A stretch of DNA of 64,000 nt from Nocardiopsis sp. CNT312 (GCF_000515115.1 NZ_KI911538.1:138803-202802); one strand, 5' to 3'. Numbered from the stretch's first letter, positions 16,521 to 25,201 are shown. The notes: a model not told the origin generated them from the sequence alone. Program-made: numbers and translations.

Positions 16521-18313
16521 CCATCCCGCCCCTGGCCCTCAGCGGCCCTCTCCGCCCGCTACTCTCCCTGCTCCCGAACAAGGAGCGCTTCCGATTCGAT
16601 GAGGCCCTCGACGGCCTCCACCACACGAACCACCGCCTGTGGCTGGCTGAAGACGGCGTGCGCGTCGACCCGGTCGACACAGTACGGATCGCTGATGGCA
16701 AGCGCACGATCGACCAGCTCAACATGGACCGCGTCCGCCGCGCCGAACGCCTCGATGAGGTGATTGGCGCAGCGTGCCCGCCTGCCGCCCCCACCGCTCC
16801 GCTGCACACCGAGCCGATCAGCTCGGTGCTCGACCGCCTGTCGGTGACGGTGCTTCGCCTGCACCATACCCAGCGGGCGGCAGCCGACGATTCGAGCGTC
16901 CGCCCCCGAGTGGCCGGGGTCCGAGAACAGCTCCACGACCTGCGTGAGGCGCTCGGCCTCCTGATCGAGGACGTCGCGGCCGGCCGAAAGCGGATCCCCG
17001 ACGGAAAGCGGTTCAAGCTCTACGGAACAGCACAGCGCATTGACACCGATCCTGCACCGAGCCCCCACCTTCCGCCGGTCATCGCGCTGGGCGGCCTGAG
17101 CGAATGCGGCAAGAGCACAGCGGGGCTCTTCCTCAACCGCGATGGGGGCGCCGCACGGTTCAAGATCGGCTACCTGCTAACCCAAGCCGCAGCCCGGCGC
17201 GGACTCGCCGACCCCTACGCCCTCTCGCCCAAGCGCCAGGCGGAGCTGCTCTTGGACGAGCTCAACCGGTTCGCCGACGCGCACCTGGACGTCGACCTGA
17301 TCACCATCGAGTCCGTACACCGGGCCGAGTCGATCACGCAGCTCAAGGCGATGATGGGTGAGCTGCTGCGGGTGGTCTGCATCGACGCCCCCCTTCCCGT
17401 CCGGCTGGCACGTTCGGGAGCCGCCAGGTCGGCGCTGGAGGAAAAGGACCGCGTCAAGACCGACCGGGGAGCGGATCGGATCCCGGCCGATGAGGTGCTG
17501 GACAACTCCGGCAGCGTAACCCGCCTGCACGGACGGCTCCGGTGCCTGGCCAGCCCACCGGTCGGCTCCCGCTTGAAGACCGTCGCGGCCCAGGACCTCG
17601 CCCTGCCCGCTGACGTGCGGGCCGAGACCGCCCGGCTCGTGGACGCGCTGAGCACCGTCCCGGGGGAGGGGCTGGCGGCGTTGACGGGGAGCGCGGTCAA
17701 CGGCGGGTGGGAGGAGGGCTGGTCCGACATTGACCTGCTCCTGGTCACCCAGAACGGATACGAAGCCCAGGTCGTGCGCGCGGTCGAGGAGTACCGTTCC
17801 GCGCTGTGGGACCTGGACCGCATCCCCCTGGGCGCGACGGTTCTCCCCCTCAACGAGGTCCAGGCCCGCCGACTCCCGAACCGTGTGCTCGCCGCGCTGG
17901 CCATGCTCCAGGAGGGCGCTCCCGCCTTTCTGGCAAGCCCCGCCCTGCGGCTTCCGGTGATCACGCGAGGCGAAGTCGAGCGCGCCACTCCCGCTGCCCT
18001 GGCCGAGGTGGTCGCCACCACGCGCCGCCTCCGACACGACCCGGGACGCGGAGGGGTCCGCACCCTCTACAAGCACCTGCTCCTGATCTGCCGACTCCTG
18101 CTCAGGGAGCAAGCGGTGTGGGCGAATGGCAACGACGACGCCATCCCCGAAGCCGTCCGCCTGCTTCCGGGACTGGGCCCCCTCGCCCTGCCGCCGCTGG
18201 CACAGATCATCGCCGCTCACCGGGACGGCACCGACCACGCCGCAGTGCTCGCAGCAGTCGAAGCCGCCGTGGACCGCCTCCTCGCCTGGCACCACCGCCA
18301 GTGCGCCGCCTGA
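16517..18313 (+). CDS. three-domain fusion: DUF4254, P-loop kinase, nucleotidyltransferase
   Basis: Protein of 598 aa. Residues about 25-180 fit DUF4254: HHTNHRLWLAEDGVR, IADGKRTIDQLN, ISSVLDRLSVTVLRLHHTQ and a GKRFKLYG end; in Gram-negatives this domain is encoded among envelope-polysaccharide genes. Residues about 186-345 are a P-loop domain with Walker A GGLSECGKST (192-201). Residues about 370-530 are a pol-beta-type nucleotidyltransferase with GSAVNGGWEEGWSDIDLLLV, that is Gly391-Ser392 and metal ligands Asp404 and Asp406. The GTG start overlaps the previous stop, with AGGAGGG upstream. The combination suggests phosphorylation and nucleotidylation of one substrate in a single chain. I know of no described protein with this architecture; the reaction is inferred. 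Confidence 0.82.
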   Translation: MTIPPLALSGPLRPLLSLLPNKERFRFDEALDGLHHTNHRLWLAEDGVRVDPVDTVRIADGKRTIDQLNMDRVRRAERLDEVIGAACPPAAPTAPLHTEPISSVLDRLSVTVLRLHHTQRAAADDSSVRPRVAGVREQLHDLREALGLLIEDVAAGRKRIPDGKRFKLYGTAQRIDTDPAPSPHLPPVIALGGLSECGKSTAGLFLNRDGGAARFKIGYLLTQAAARRGLADPYALSPKRQAELLLDELNRFADAHLDVDLITIESVHRAESITQLKAMMGELLRVVCIDAPLPVRLARSGAARSALEEKDRVKTDRGADRIPADEVLDNSGSVTRLHGRLRCLASPPVGSRLKTVAAQDLALPADVRAETARLVDALSTVPGEGLAALTGSAVNGGWEEGWSDIDLLLVTQNGYEAQVVRAVEEYRSALWDLDRIPLGATVLPLNEVQARRLPNRVLAALAMLQEGAPAFLASPALRLPVITRGEVERATPAALAEVVATTRRLRHDPGRGGVRTLYKHLLLICRLLLREQAVWANGNDDAIPEAVRLLPGLGPLALPPLAQIIAAHRDGTDHAAVLAAVEAAVDRLLAWHHRQCAA

Positions 18314-18335
18314 CCACGCACCGGAGAGGAACCGC

Positions 18336-18908
18336 ATGGAAACCATCGCCCACGACGCCGCGTTCCACGCCGAGGTCGTCACCCGGCTGGACGTTGGCCC
18401 TGACAGCCGACCCGAACGGGTACTGCACGATCTAGACGGCACCCGAGCGGCGGTCCCGCCCGCCAGCCTGAACAATGTCGGACGGACACTGTGGGAACGC
18501 CTGCTGGGCAGCCTTCCCAGCAGCGCGGACGCCGACGCGATTCTCGGCCTGGACGCGGGCGGTATCGTGCCCGCCCTGGCCCTGAGCCTGGCCTCCGGGC
18601 TCCCCTACAAACTGGCCTGGAAGGTCCGTGTCCCCCTGCCGGGCGCTGTCCACTTCGTCGAAGGCCACGCCAACCGACCCAACGTGTTCGCCTACGGGAT
18701 CACCCCCGGACACGGCTACGTCCTGGTCGACGACGAAGTGACCACCGGCATCACCCTGGTCAACCTCGCCCAGGCCCTGCGTGGCCAGGGGGCGCGTCCC
18801 GTAGCGGCGGTGTGCCTGGCGGAGGACACCCGCTACCGCGCCAGGCCCGTCATCGAGGAGCTCGGGATCCCCCTCCTCTCCCTCACCCGCCTCGGCGAGG
18901 ACCGATGA
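18336..18908 (+). CDS. type I phosphoribosyltransferase
   Basis: PRTase of 190 aa that should use PRPP or release it. The PRPP-binding loop is YVLVDDEVTTGITL (about residues 128-141), and GLDAGGIVPALAL (about 71-83) provides the second phosphate-binding region. It resembles adenine/orotate-type enzymes but has no base-specific signature that I can assign. ATG start with GGAGAGGA upstream, 22 nt after the fusion gene. It ends in an ATGA overlap with the GT9 gene. In this operon it could join a base to ribose phosphate or salvage one. Confidence 0.88.
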   Translation: METIAHDAAFHAEVVTRLDVGPDSRPERVLHDLDGTRAAVPPASLNNVGRTLWERLLGSLPSSADADAILGLDAGGIVPALALSLASGLPYKLAWKVRVPLPGAVHFVEGHANRPNVFAYGITPGHGYVLVDDEVTTGITLVNLAQALRGQGARPVAAVCLAEDTRYRARPVIEELGIPLLSLTRLGEDR

Positions 18909-20008
18909 TCACCGACACCGCTCCGGCCACTCGCCACTGGGGGCACACCAGCTACACCTCCGCACAGGTGAGCGGGTTCCCGCTCGGCTACGACCGGGAA
19001 GCGACACCGGTCGCGGCCACGATTCCGGGCACTCCTGACCGCCCACTGCGGCGAGCCTTGGAGCGGTGCGCCGGGGTCGTGGCTGCCTTCGACGGCAAGC
19101 TGGGCGACTCCCTGCTCGCCCTCGGCGCGGTCGCCGCGATCACCGACGCGCTCGACGTCCTCGGCAGGAACGTCCCCCTCACCACAGTGGGCCGTTACGG
19201 CCACCTCTACCCGACAGGGTGGACAAACGGGGTCCGAGCGTCCCCGCCCCGGCTGATCGTCGGTGACGAACCCGGGCTGGCCCTGGCCAGCCCGACCCGC
19301 GACGACCACGTCATCTGCTGCCGACCAGAGCAGGCCCACTGCCGCATCGACGGTCCCCGCGCCCATCCCTTCCTCCCCGCCCGCTACTACCTGGGAATCG
19401 AGGAACGCCTCGGTCTGCGTCTTCCCGGCACACCGCCGTTCCTGCCGCCGCTGGCCCATGACAGCCCCTCCCCAGAGGAAGAGGGGCTGACGATCGCCGC
19501 CGTGACCGCGACGAGCTGGCCGGGACGCAAGGACTACGGCGCCGAGCGCTTCACCGCGGCCGCCCAGGAGATCGCCCGGGGAAGCCGCCGCCGTGTACGG
19601 CTCCTTCTCGTGTCCGGACACGGCCCTACGGCCCCCGCCCCTCCCGATACGGCCGAGGCGCGAGTCCAACCGGTCACTGGTGCTGACCTGCGAACACTCA
19701 CAGACCTCTTTGCCCGGTGCGACGTGATCCTGGGCAACGACACCGGACTCACCCACCTGGCCGCGCTCGTCTCCGCCAAGGCTCAGGTCATCGGCCTGTA
19801 CGGACGGCACTCCCACAGCAAGTGGCGCACCGGCCTCTCCCGCCACCATGCGCTCGCGACGCCCTTCTCCGAACATATGCACCGCCAGGACCTGTGCCCG
19901 GTCCGCGACCGTACGCACGAGACCGACAACGAACGGCGCGCACCGCTGTCCGCGATCTCCCCCGCGACCCTCGCCGACACCGCACTCCAGGCCCTGGAGC
20001 ATCCATGA
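18905..20008 (+). CDS. glycosyltransferase family 9 (heptosyltransferase-like)
   Basis: GT-B glycosyltransferase of 367 aa. The diagnostic C-terminal motif is DVILGNDTGLTHLAA, the nucleotide-sugar binding signature of GT9 enzymes such as WaaC/WaaF; the N-terminal half includes GKLGDSLLALGAV, matching the usual GDxL(L) loop near the start. In Gram-negatives these enzymes add heptose from ADP-heptose to LPS; actinomycetes lack LPS, but GT9 relatives are known in heptose-containing natural products such as septacidin and hygromycin B. The ATG overlaps the PRTase stop, and the stop overlaps the next ATG. Donor and acceptor unknown. Confidence 0.85.
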   Translation: MITDTAPATRHWGHTSYTSAQVSGFPLGYDREATPVAATIPGTPDRPLRRALERCAGVVAAFDGKLGDSLLALGAVAAITDALDVLGRNVPLTTVGRYGHLYPTGWTNGVRASPPRLIVGDEPGLALASPTRDDHVICCRPEQAHCRIDGPRAHPFLPARYYLGIEERLGLRLPGTPPFLPPLAHDSPSPEEEGLTIAAVTATSWPGRKDYGAERFTAAAQEIARGSRRRVRLLLVSGHGPTAPAPPDTAEARVQPVTGADLRTLTDLFARCDVILGNDTGLTHLAALVSAKAQVIGLYGRHSHSKWRTGLSRHHALATPFSEHMHRQDLCPVRDRTHETDNERRAPLSAISPATLADTALQALEHP

Positions 20009-21135
20009 GGATCCCGAACCTGTTCCCACGCATCGGCACTCCGCTCACGTTCACCCGCAACCGCCTCTACCCGATCGACACACCGCGCCGCCGCCTCATC
20101 GCCAAGTGCATGCCCGACCACGGCGAAGCCCGCGCCGAAGCACGCGGACACCGGCTCTTGCGCGCGTGGTACCCGGCCCCCGAACTGCACTGCCGCCTCC
20201 GGCTCCCCGGACACACGGTCCTGGTCTACGAACGCCTTCCCGCAGGCACCGACCACGGGCTCCTGCTGGACCTGCTCAACACCCCCGATGACGGCGACCA
20301 CTCGGCCCTGGACGCCTACATGCGCCACCTCACGGACACTTACCTGCGCGTCTTCACCAGAACGGCGAAGCTGAGCCCGCCCTCCGCCCTGGTCGGCAAG
20401 CTCTACCGAGACAGGGCCGCCCCCGGCGGGCGGCTCGACCACTACTACGCCCACCACGACATCCCCCTGACCGCAGCCGCGGACGGAGCCAGGCTCAGCG
20501 ATCTTGCGCGCACCGGCCTGTACGTCAACGGGGACCACCACCGACTCGACTGGGCCAAGACGATCTCCTGGCTGCGCGGGGCGTTCCACACCCCCGTCTG
20601 GAGCGCGATCAGCCAGGGCGACCCCACCGACGTCAACCTCGCTGTCCCCCTGGCCTGGCTGGACTACGGCACCGCCGGACGCAACGCCATCGCGGGCGAG
20701 ATCGCCAACTTCATGTTCTCCACGGCCGTCCTCGGAGGCTGGCTGGTCCCCACACTCAACCCGCAGGCGTTCACCCAGCACCCGGCCACATTCGACCGCC
20801 TCCCGGAGAACACACCACGCATCAGTACCCGATCCAGTTCGGGTACACCGCACATCCGTTTCACCGACCGACTCACCCGCGCCCGGCGACGCGCACTGTC
20901 CCGCTACTGGGAGCTGCTCGCCACCCCGCTCGCTGCCCGCTACTTCCCCGGCGACGCCTTCGCCGAGGCACTGCGCCCCTATCTGGCCATGCGGATCATC
21001 GCCGTGTTCGACCTCGCACACATGCCCTTGGACATGAGGCTGTACCTGATCGCCAAGCTCGCGCTGTGCACGGCCCCCGACTTCTCACCCGCCCGCTTCT
21101 TCGACCTGACGGAGGCCACATGCCCCACGAGCTGA
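20005..21135 (+). CDS. APH/choline-kinase-like phosphotransferase
   Basis: Protein-kinase-fold small-molecule kinase of 376 aa. Residues RLIAKC hold the likely ATP-binding Lys34, VLVYERLPAG is the hinge, SQGDPTDVNL is the catalytic loop (Asp206, Asn211) and WLDYGTAG supplies the metal-binding Asp220. The usual HGD is QGD here (Gln204), a variation seen in some members. Together these indicate phosphorylation of a hydroxyl on a sugar, aminoglycoside-like or choline-like molecule. Start overlaps the GT9 stop as ATGA; the end overlaps the SDR start by 16 nt. It gives the operon another kinase besides the two P-loop proteins. Confidence 0.78.
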   Translation: MRIPNLFPRIGTPLTFTRNRLYPIDTPRRRLIAKCMPDHGEARAEARGHRLLRAWYPAPELHCRLRLPGHTVLVYERLPAGTDHGLLLDLLNTPDDGDHSALDAYMRHLTDTYLRVFTRTAKLSPPSALVGKLYRDRAAPGGRLDHYYAHHDIPLTAAADGARLSDLARTGLYVNGDHHRLDWAKTISWLRGAFHTPVWSAISQGDPTDVNLAVPLAWLDYGTAGRNAIAGEIANFMFSTAVLGGWLVPTLNPQAFTQHPATFDRLPENTPRISTRSSSGTPHIRFTDRLTRARRRALSRYWELLATPLAARYFPGDAFAEALRPYLAMRIIAVFDLAHMPLDMRLYLIAKLALCTAPDFSPARFFDLTEATCPTS

Positions 21136-21881
21136 ACGGCCGCCTGGCTTTGGTGACCGGAGCCACCGGAGGCATCGGATCGGCCATCGCACGCACCCTC
21201 GCCGACTCCGGAGCCCGTGTCGCGCTCGCCCACTTCGCCACCCCGGCCCAGGCCCATGCTCTCGCCCAGCAGATCACCTCCAGGCAGGGAACGGCCGACA
21301 CCTTCGAGGCGGACCTGCGCTCACCCACCGCGCCCGCGGAACTCTACGACCGCGTGCACGAACGGATGGGGTCGCCGGACATTCTCGTCACCGCCGCCGG
21401 AGACTACCCCCGCACACCGCACGCAGACCTCACCCGGCAGCGGTGGGAGGAGTGCCTGTCCCTCAACCTGACCGTCCACCACCTGCTTGCCCAGGTTGCC
21501 GCACCAGCCATGGCCACGCGCGGCCACGGCCGTATCGTCACCGTCGGCAGCGTGCTCGCCGCCACCGGCCGACACGGCCTCGCTGACTACATCGCGGCCA
21601 AGGCAGGACTCGAAGGCCTCACCCGGGCACTGGCCCGCGAACTCGGCACACACGCGGTCACCGTGAACTGCGTGGCCCCCGGATCCATCCGGGGCCCGGC
21701 TGAGAACCGGGTCGTCCCCGACCCGAAGGCCATGGAGAAACGACAACTCGCCCGGCAGTGCCTACAGCGTCGTGGCCAGCCCGAGGACGTCGCCGCCGCC
21801 GTGGAGTTCCTCGCCAGCGACGAGGCCGGATTCATCACCGGACAGACCCTGCGCGTAGACGGGGGATGGGTCCTTGGCTGA
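21120..21881 (+). CDS. short-chain dehydrogenase/reductase (FabG-like)
   Basis: NAD(P)-dependent reductase of 253 aa in the classical SDR length. Cofactor motif TGATGGIG lies at about 13-20, catalytic residues are Ser in GSVLAATG and YIAAK, and the C-terminal GFITGQTLRVDGGW is the standard FabG-type ending. ATG has GGAGG 4 nt upstream. It reduces or oxidises a secondary alcohol in an unknown substrate; in operon context an oxidation or epimerisation step on a sugar or polyol intermediate is possible. Confidence 0.9.
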   Translation: MPHELNGRLALVTGATGGIGSAIARTLADSGARVALAHFATPAQAHALAQQITSRQGTADTFEADLRSPTAPAELYDRVHERMGSPDILVTAAGDYPRTPHADLTRQRWEECLSLNLTVHHLLAQVAAPAMATRGHGRIVTVGSVLAATGRHGLADYIAAKAGLEGLTRALARELGTHAVTVNCVAPGSIRGPAENRVVPDPKAMEKRQLARQCLQRRGQPEDVAAAVEFLASDEAGFITGQTLRVDGGWVLG

Positions 21882-22557
21882 CATCTACCTCATACGCCAC
21901 GCACACTACGCCGGGCACAGCCCCGGATACCACGCACCCGACGACGCGCAACTCTCACCCCAAGGCGGGAGGGACACGATCGCGGCGGCCCAGCGGATAC
22001 CCGTCGTGCACGCGATCGTCTCCAGCCCTTTGCGGCGCGCCCTCGAAACTGCCGAGATCTTGGCCGAGCACTCCGGGGGCCTGCGGATCGAGGTACTCCC
22101 CGAACTCCGGGAATGGCGCAGCCCGACTGCGATTCGGGCTATCCCTCCGGAGGACTTCCCCGAGGACTACGCCGCATGGCGCCACACACGGCTCCTTGAT
22201 CCGGCCAGCCGCTACGGAGACGGCGAGTCCCCGCAGGAGTTGGCCGCCCGCGCCGCGCGGCTCCGTAACCGCCTAGCGCACCTTGCCGACAGATACGGTC
22301 CCGTGCTCGTGGTCTCCCACAAGCTCCTTTTCCGCGCGCTCACGGAGATGGGACCTCCAGCATCCGTGTTCACAGCAGGACCGGGGGACACATGGCCCTT
22401 TCTGGGCTTTCGCCGCTGGGACTCGAAAGCTCAATACCCGCACTGTATCCAGCTTCCTGGGGTTAGGGTCGGAGTATGGCCATTGATCCGGCAGAGTCCT
22501 TCGCCCGCCCCCGGGTCGCCGCCGGCGTCCTATTCTTCGACGACCTCGGACGGGTGA
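21874..22557 (+). CDS. histidine phosphatase (phosphoglycerate-mutase-like)
   Basis: Histidine phosphatase of 227 aa. The phospho-histidine motif is LIRHAHYAG near the N-terminus, SSPLRRALETA the second arginine motif, and VVSHKLLFRAL the second catalytic His. The TTG start overlaps the SDR stop. The last 27 codons run into the following Nudix gene in another frame (82-nt overlap), so its C-terminal tail after about residue 190 is probably not conserved and may reflect loss of an original stop. It likely removes phosphate from an operon intermediate. Confidence 0.85.
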   Translation: MADIYLIRHAHYAGHSPGYHAPDDAQLSPQGGRDTIAAAQRIPVVHAIVSSPLRRALETAEILAEHSGGLRIEVLPELREWRSPTAIRAIPPEDFPEDYAAWRHTRLLDPASRYGDGESPQELAARAARLRNRLAHLADRYGPVLVVSHKLLFRALTEMGPPASVFTAGPGDTWPFLGFRRWDSKAQYPHCIQLPGVRVGVWPLIRQSPSPAPGSPPASYSSTTSDG

Positions 22558-22946
22558 TGATGGTGGTCCCCTCCTACAAGGACTACCCCGACATCCCCGG
22601 CGGCTACATCGAGCACGGGGAGACCCCGAGCCAGGCTGTGGCTCGGGAAGTCGAGGAGGAGTTGGGTGTCACCCCATCGATCGGCCGCCTGCTGGTTGTC
22701 GACTGGGCACCCAATCCTTCCGAGGGCGATAAGCAACTGTTCGTTTTCGATGGCGGTGTCCTCGCCAGGGAATGGCTGGACAAGATCGTTTTGGACCCGT
22801 CCGAACTGACCGGGTACGACTTCTACGCTGTGGACACCATCGAGTCGATCACCATCCCCCGCCTCGCCCGCCGTATCACTCACGGTGCGCACGCACGCGA
22901 GCAGGACACGACCGCGTACCTGGAGAACGGCCACCCCATCCCGTAG
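22476..22946 (+). CDS. Nudix hydrolase
   Basis: Nudix protein of 156 aa and last gene of the operon. The box is GGYIEHGETPSQAVAREVEE followed by ELGV, a full match to the consensus; the N-terminal ARPRVAAGVLFFDDLGRVMM strand is typical of small actinomycete Nudix enzymes. ATG start lies inside the 3' part of the histidine phosphatase gene. With two other Nudix genes in and next to the cluster it suggests that diphosphate-linked compounds are made and degraded here. No clear terminator was found in the 185 bp before the converging restriction gene. Confidence 0.88.
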   Translation: MAIDPAESFARPRVAAGVLFFDDLGRVMMVVPSYKDYPDIPGGYIEHGETPSQAVAREVEEELGVTPSIGRLLVVDWAPNPSEGDKQLFVFDGGVLAREWLDKIVLDPSELTGYDFYAVDTIESITIPRLARRITHGAHAREQDTTAYLENGHPIP

Positions 22947-23131
22947 AGGGCACATGGTTGTTGAGCGATCAGTTGATTGCGACCTGAGGAAGACCTGGCT
23001 GGATTGTCCACTCGGAGAACCCCATCTTCACAGGCCAGCGGCTCGATATCTGATCATGTGAGGGGCTGAAAAATTCGTTTGCTACCGAGGCTCAGCATGA
23101 ATACAAGGGTGCTCTGAGTGGCAGTTGTTCG

Positions 23132-24121
23132 TTAGTGTGATGCGTGGGCGTTTACTGGCCAACCCACGAAAGATCCCTGGTGCTGGTAGACCAGGTTGAC
23201 ATTGATGGAGTCCAAGAGATCTACGAGATCATCATGGGGTCTTCTGGGGAGGAGCACAGCGAGTGTGGGATCCGTGGGCGTAATGTGTCGCCGGTAGTCC
23301 ATGAGTTGGCCGATGGCCATCCGCACGGATTCGCGTGTGCTCGTGCCCTTCGCCTCGTAGAGGACGTGGGAGTTGGTGTCGTAGAGGTCTGTCAGCAGAC
23401 TGGATGAGAGACCAGCAACTCTGATCTGAAACCTGGCGACCCTGTGTTCATGTTCCTCAAGGAGCTTCTGAAATTCCTGGCACAGGGAAGCTTCGTTTCT
23501 TCTCACTGAGGTGCGCGGTACCGCTGACCGGGAGATCGGCTTCCCGTTGTGCATCTCCGGCTCGATCAGCGCGCTTTTCGTGATGTCAGGTGGAACCGAG
23601 ACAACTTCCGTCTTGGACAAGGCCGTGATGGTGTCTTCAGGACTTGGTGGCAGAGCATCGATGGGGCGCAGCCGGAACACGATGACGTTGCGCATAACGC
23701 CCTGCTGGTTAGGTGCCTGCCGAGGGACATACGGCTGCTTGGGGTCAAGCTCGAACTTGCCGATATACCGCTGAAGCTTGGCTCCACTCCCTGGTACTTT
23801 TCCGCAAGCTTTGAAGACGCGAAGGTCACGTCCATCATCAACGTGCGTGAGGATAGCTTTGTTTCTCACCCCGTAGGGGCCAGTGAAGACCTGGTCGCCT
23901 TCCCCGTCTCCGGTGTATTCGAAAATATGTTCGGATTCTTCCTCTTCTGGGATCCACCCATCGTAGAAACCCGACTTCTCGCCGGAAGCTGGGTCGGTGT
24001 AGATCAGCACGTTGGGTGTGCGTGCAGAGGGTTGAATCCCTTGGCCTTGGCCACCGCCAAAGACTTCCTTCATCTTTGCGCGTGTAGTGAGGGCACCAGG
24101 TCTGATGGGGTCGTCAGCCAT
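23132..24121 (-). CDS. SRA-like / PD-(D/E)XK modification-dependent restriction endonuclease
   Basis: Defence-type nuclease of 329 aa. The N-terminal half resembles the SRA-like modified-base reader of ScoMcrA-type enzymes: SARTPNVLIYTDP, SGFYDGW, HIFEYTGDGEGDQVF, NKAILTH and IGKFELDP ... VIVFRLRP. The C-terminal half has a PD-(D/E)XK nuclease pattern: LLTDLYD, then LYEAKG (Glu-x-Lys) and IGQLMDYRR. ScoMcrA itself carries an HNH nuclease, so this is a different pairing. The gene is visibly AT-richer than its neighbours and stands alone without a methyltransferase, as expected for type IV restriction acquired by transfer. Family recall is from memory, moderate certainty. Confidence 0.75.
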   Translation of the reverse strand: MADDPIRPGALTTRAKMKEVFGGGQGQGIQPSARTPNVLIYTDPASGEKSGFYDGWIPEEEESEHIFEYTGDGEGDQVFTGPYGVRNKAILTHVDDGRDLRVFKACGKVPGSGAKLQRYIGKFELDPKQPYVPRQAPNQQGVMRNVIVFRLRPIDALPPSPEDTITALSKTEVVSVPPDITKSALIEPEMHNGKPISRSAVPRTSVRRNEASLCQEFQKLLEEHEHRVARFQIRVAGLSSSLLTDLYDTNSHVLYEAKGTSTRESVRMAIGQLMDYRRHITPTDPTLAVLLPRRPHDDLVDLLDSINVNLVYQHQGSFVGWPVNAHASH

Positions 24122-24448
24122 GCTTCCAAAGTACAGCTCTTATGTCGTATTTGTTAGCTTTTTTGGGATGGTGCTGCTATAGCTCCGTGAGCTGCACGAG
24201 TTGCTGGAGGGCTGAAGTTCCCTCAGCTCAAACCACCTCACCCACCCTCCACCGCCTTCGCCACCATGCCCCGCGACCCGTCCACCGTCACCACAGCCAC
24301 CCGGCGGACGACCCCCGTTGACAACGGCGCATTCTCTGGAAGTGGGTCCCGACCCCGGAGGACACAACGCTCCCTCCCCGCGCCCGACCGGGAGGGCCGC
24401 CCCGGATACGCTCGGCGCGACAGCGCATCCGAGCGGGAGGAACCCACC
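24122..24448. other. intergenic region between divergent restriction gene and SDR
   Basis: This 327-bp gap holds the two divergent promoters. The left part is AT-rich like the restriction gene and contains a short T run; the right part returns to normal high GC. A TTGACA at 24318-24323 lacks a matching -10. No gene, tRNA or attachment-site-like repeat was recognised. Confidence 0.5.
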
Positions 24449-25201
24449 ATGACAGCGACCGCCGTCGTCACCGGAGCCAGCAGCGGGATCGGCGCGGCCA
24501 CCGCGCGCGGGCTCGCGGTCGCGGGTTTCGACGTGGTGCTCGTCGCCCGCCGCGCCGACCGGATCGAGGCCCTCGCGGCGGAGCTGGCCGAGCAGGGCCA
24601 CAGCGCCCGCGCCCACACCCTGGACGTCACCGACCGGCCCGCGGTCGACGCCTTCGCCGCCTCGCTGGACTCCTGCGCGGTCCTGGTCAACAACGCGGGC
24701 GGCGCGATCGGCCGCGACACGGTCGCCACCGGGGACCCGGAGGAGTGGCGCGCGATGTACGAGGTGAACGTCCTGGGCGTGCTGCACATGACCCAGGCCC
24801 TGCTGCCCAAGCTGCGGGAGAGCGGCGACGGCACCGTGCTGATCCTGTCCTCCACCGCTGGCCTGGACGTCTACGAGGGCGGCGGCGGTTACGTGGCGGC
24901 CAAGCACGGCGCGCACACCACCGCCAGGACTCTGCGCCTGGAGCTGTGCGGCGAGCCGGTGCGGGTGGTGGAGATCGCTCCCGGCATGGTCAAGACCGAG
25001 GAGTTCTCCCTGAACCGGCTGCACGGCGACGCCGAGGCGGCCGAGGCGGTCTACGCGGGGGTGCCCGGTCCGCTGACCCCCGAGGACGTCGCTGACACCG
25101 TGGTGTGGGCGGTGACCCGCCCGCCGCACGTCAACATCGACCTTCTGGTGGTGCGCCCGCGCGCCCAGGCCTCCAACACCAAGGTGCACCGGGTGCGGTG
25201 A
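24449..25201 (+). CDS. short-chain dehydrogenase/reductase
   Basis: Classical SDR of 250 aa. TGASSGIG (about 8-15) binds the cofactor, NNAG follows, catalytic Ser and YVAAK are intact, and EIAPGMVKTEEF is close to the NADP-dependent serine/3-hydroxy-acid dehydrogenase (YdfG-like) branch. ATG at 24449 has GGGAGG at suitable spacing. It begins where base composition returns to chromosome average after the restriction gene, so it may be the first backbone gene on this side. Substrate unknown. Confidence 0.9.
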   Translation: MTATAVVTGASSGIGAATARGLAVAGFDVVLVARRADRIEALAAELAEQGHSARAHTLDVTDRPAVDAFAASLDSCAVLVNNAGGAIGRDTVATGDPEEWRAMYEVNVLGVLHMTQALLPKLRESGDGTVLILSSTAGLDVYEGGGGYVAAKHGAHTTARTLRLELCGEPVRVVEIAPGMVKTEEFSLNRLHGDAEAAEAVYAGVPGPLTPEDVADTVVWAVTRPPHVNIDLLVVRPRAQASNTKVHRVR

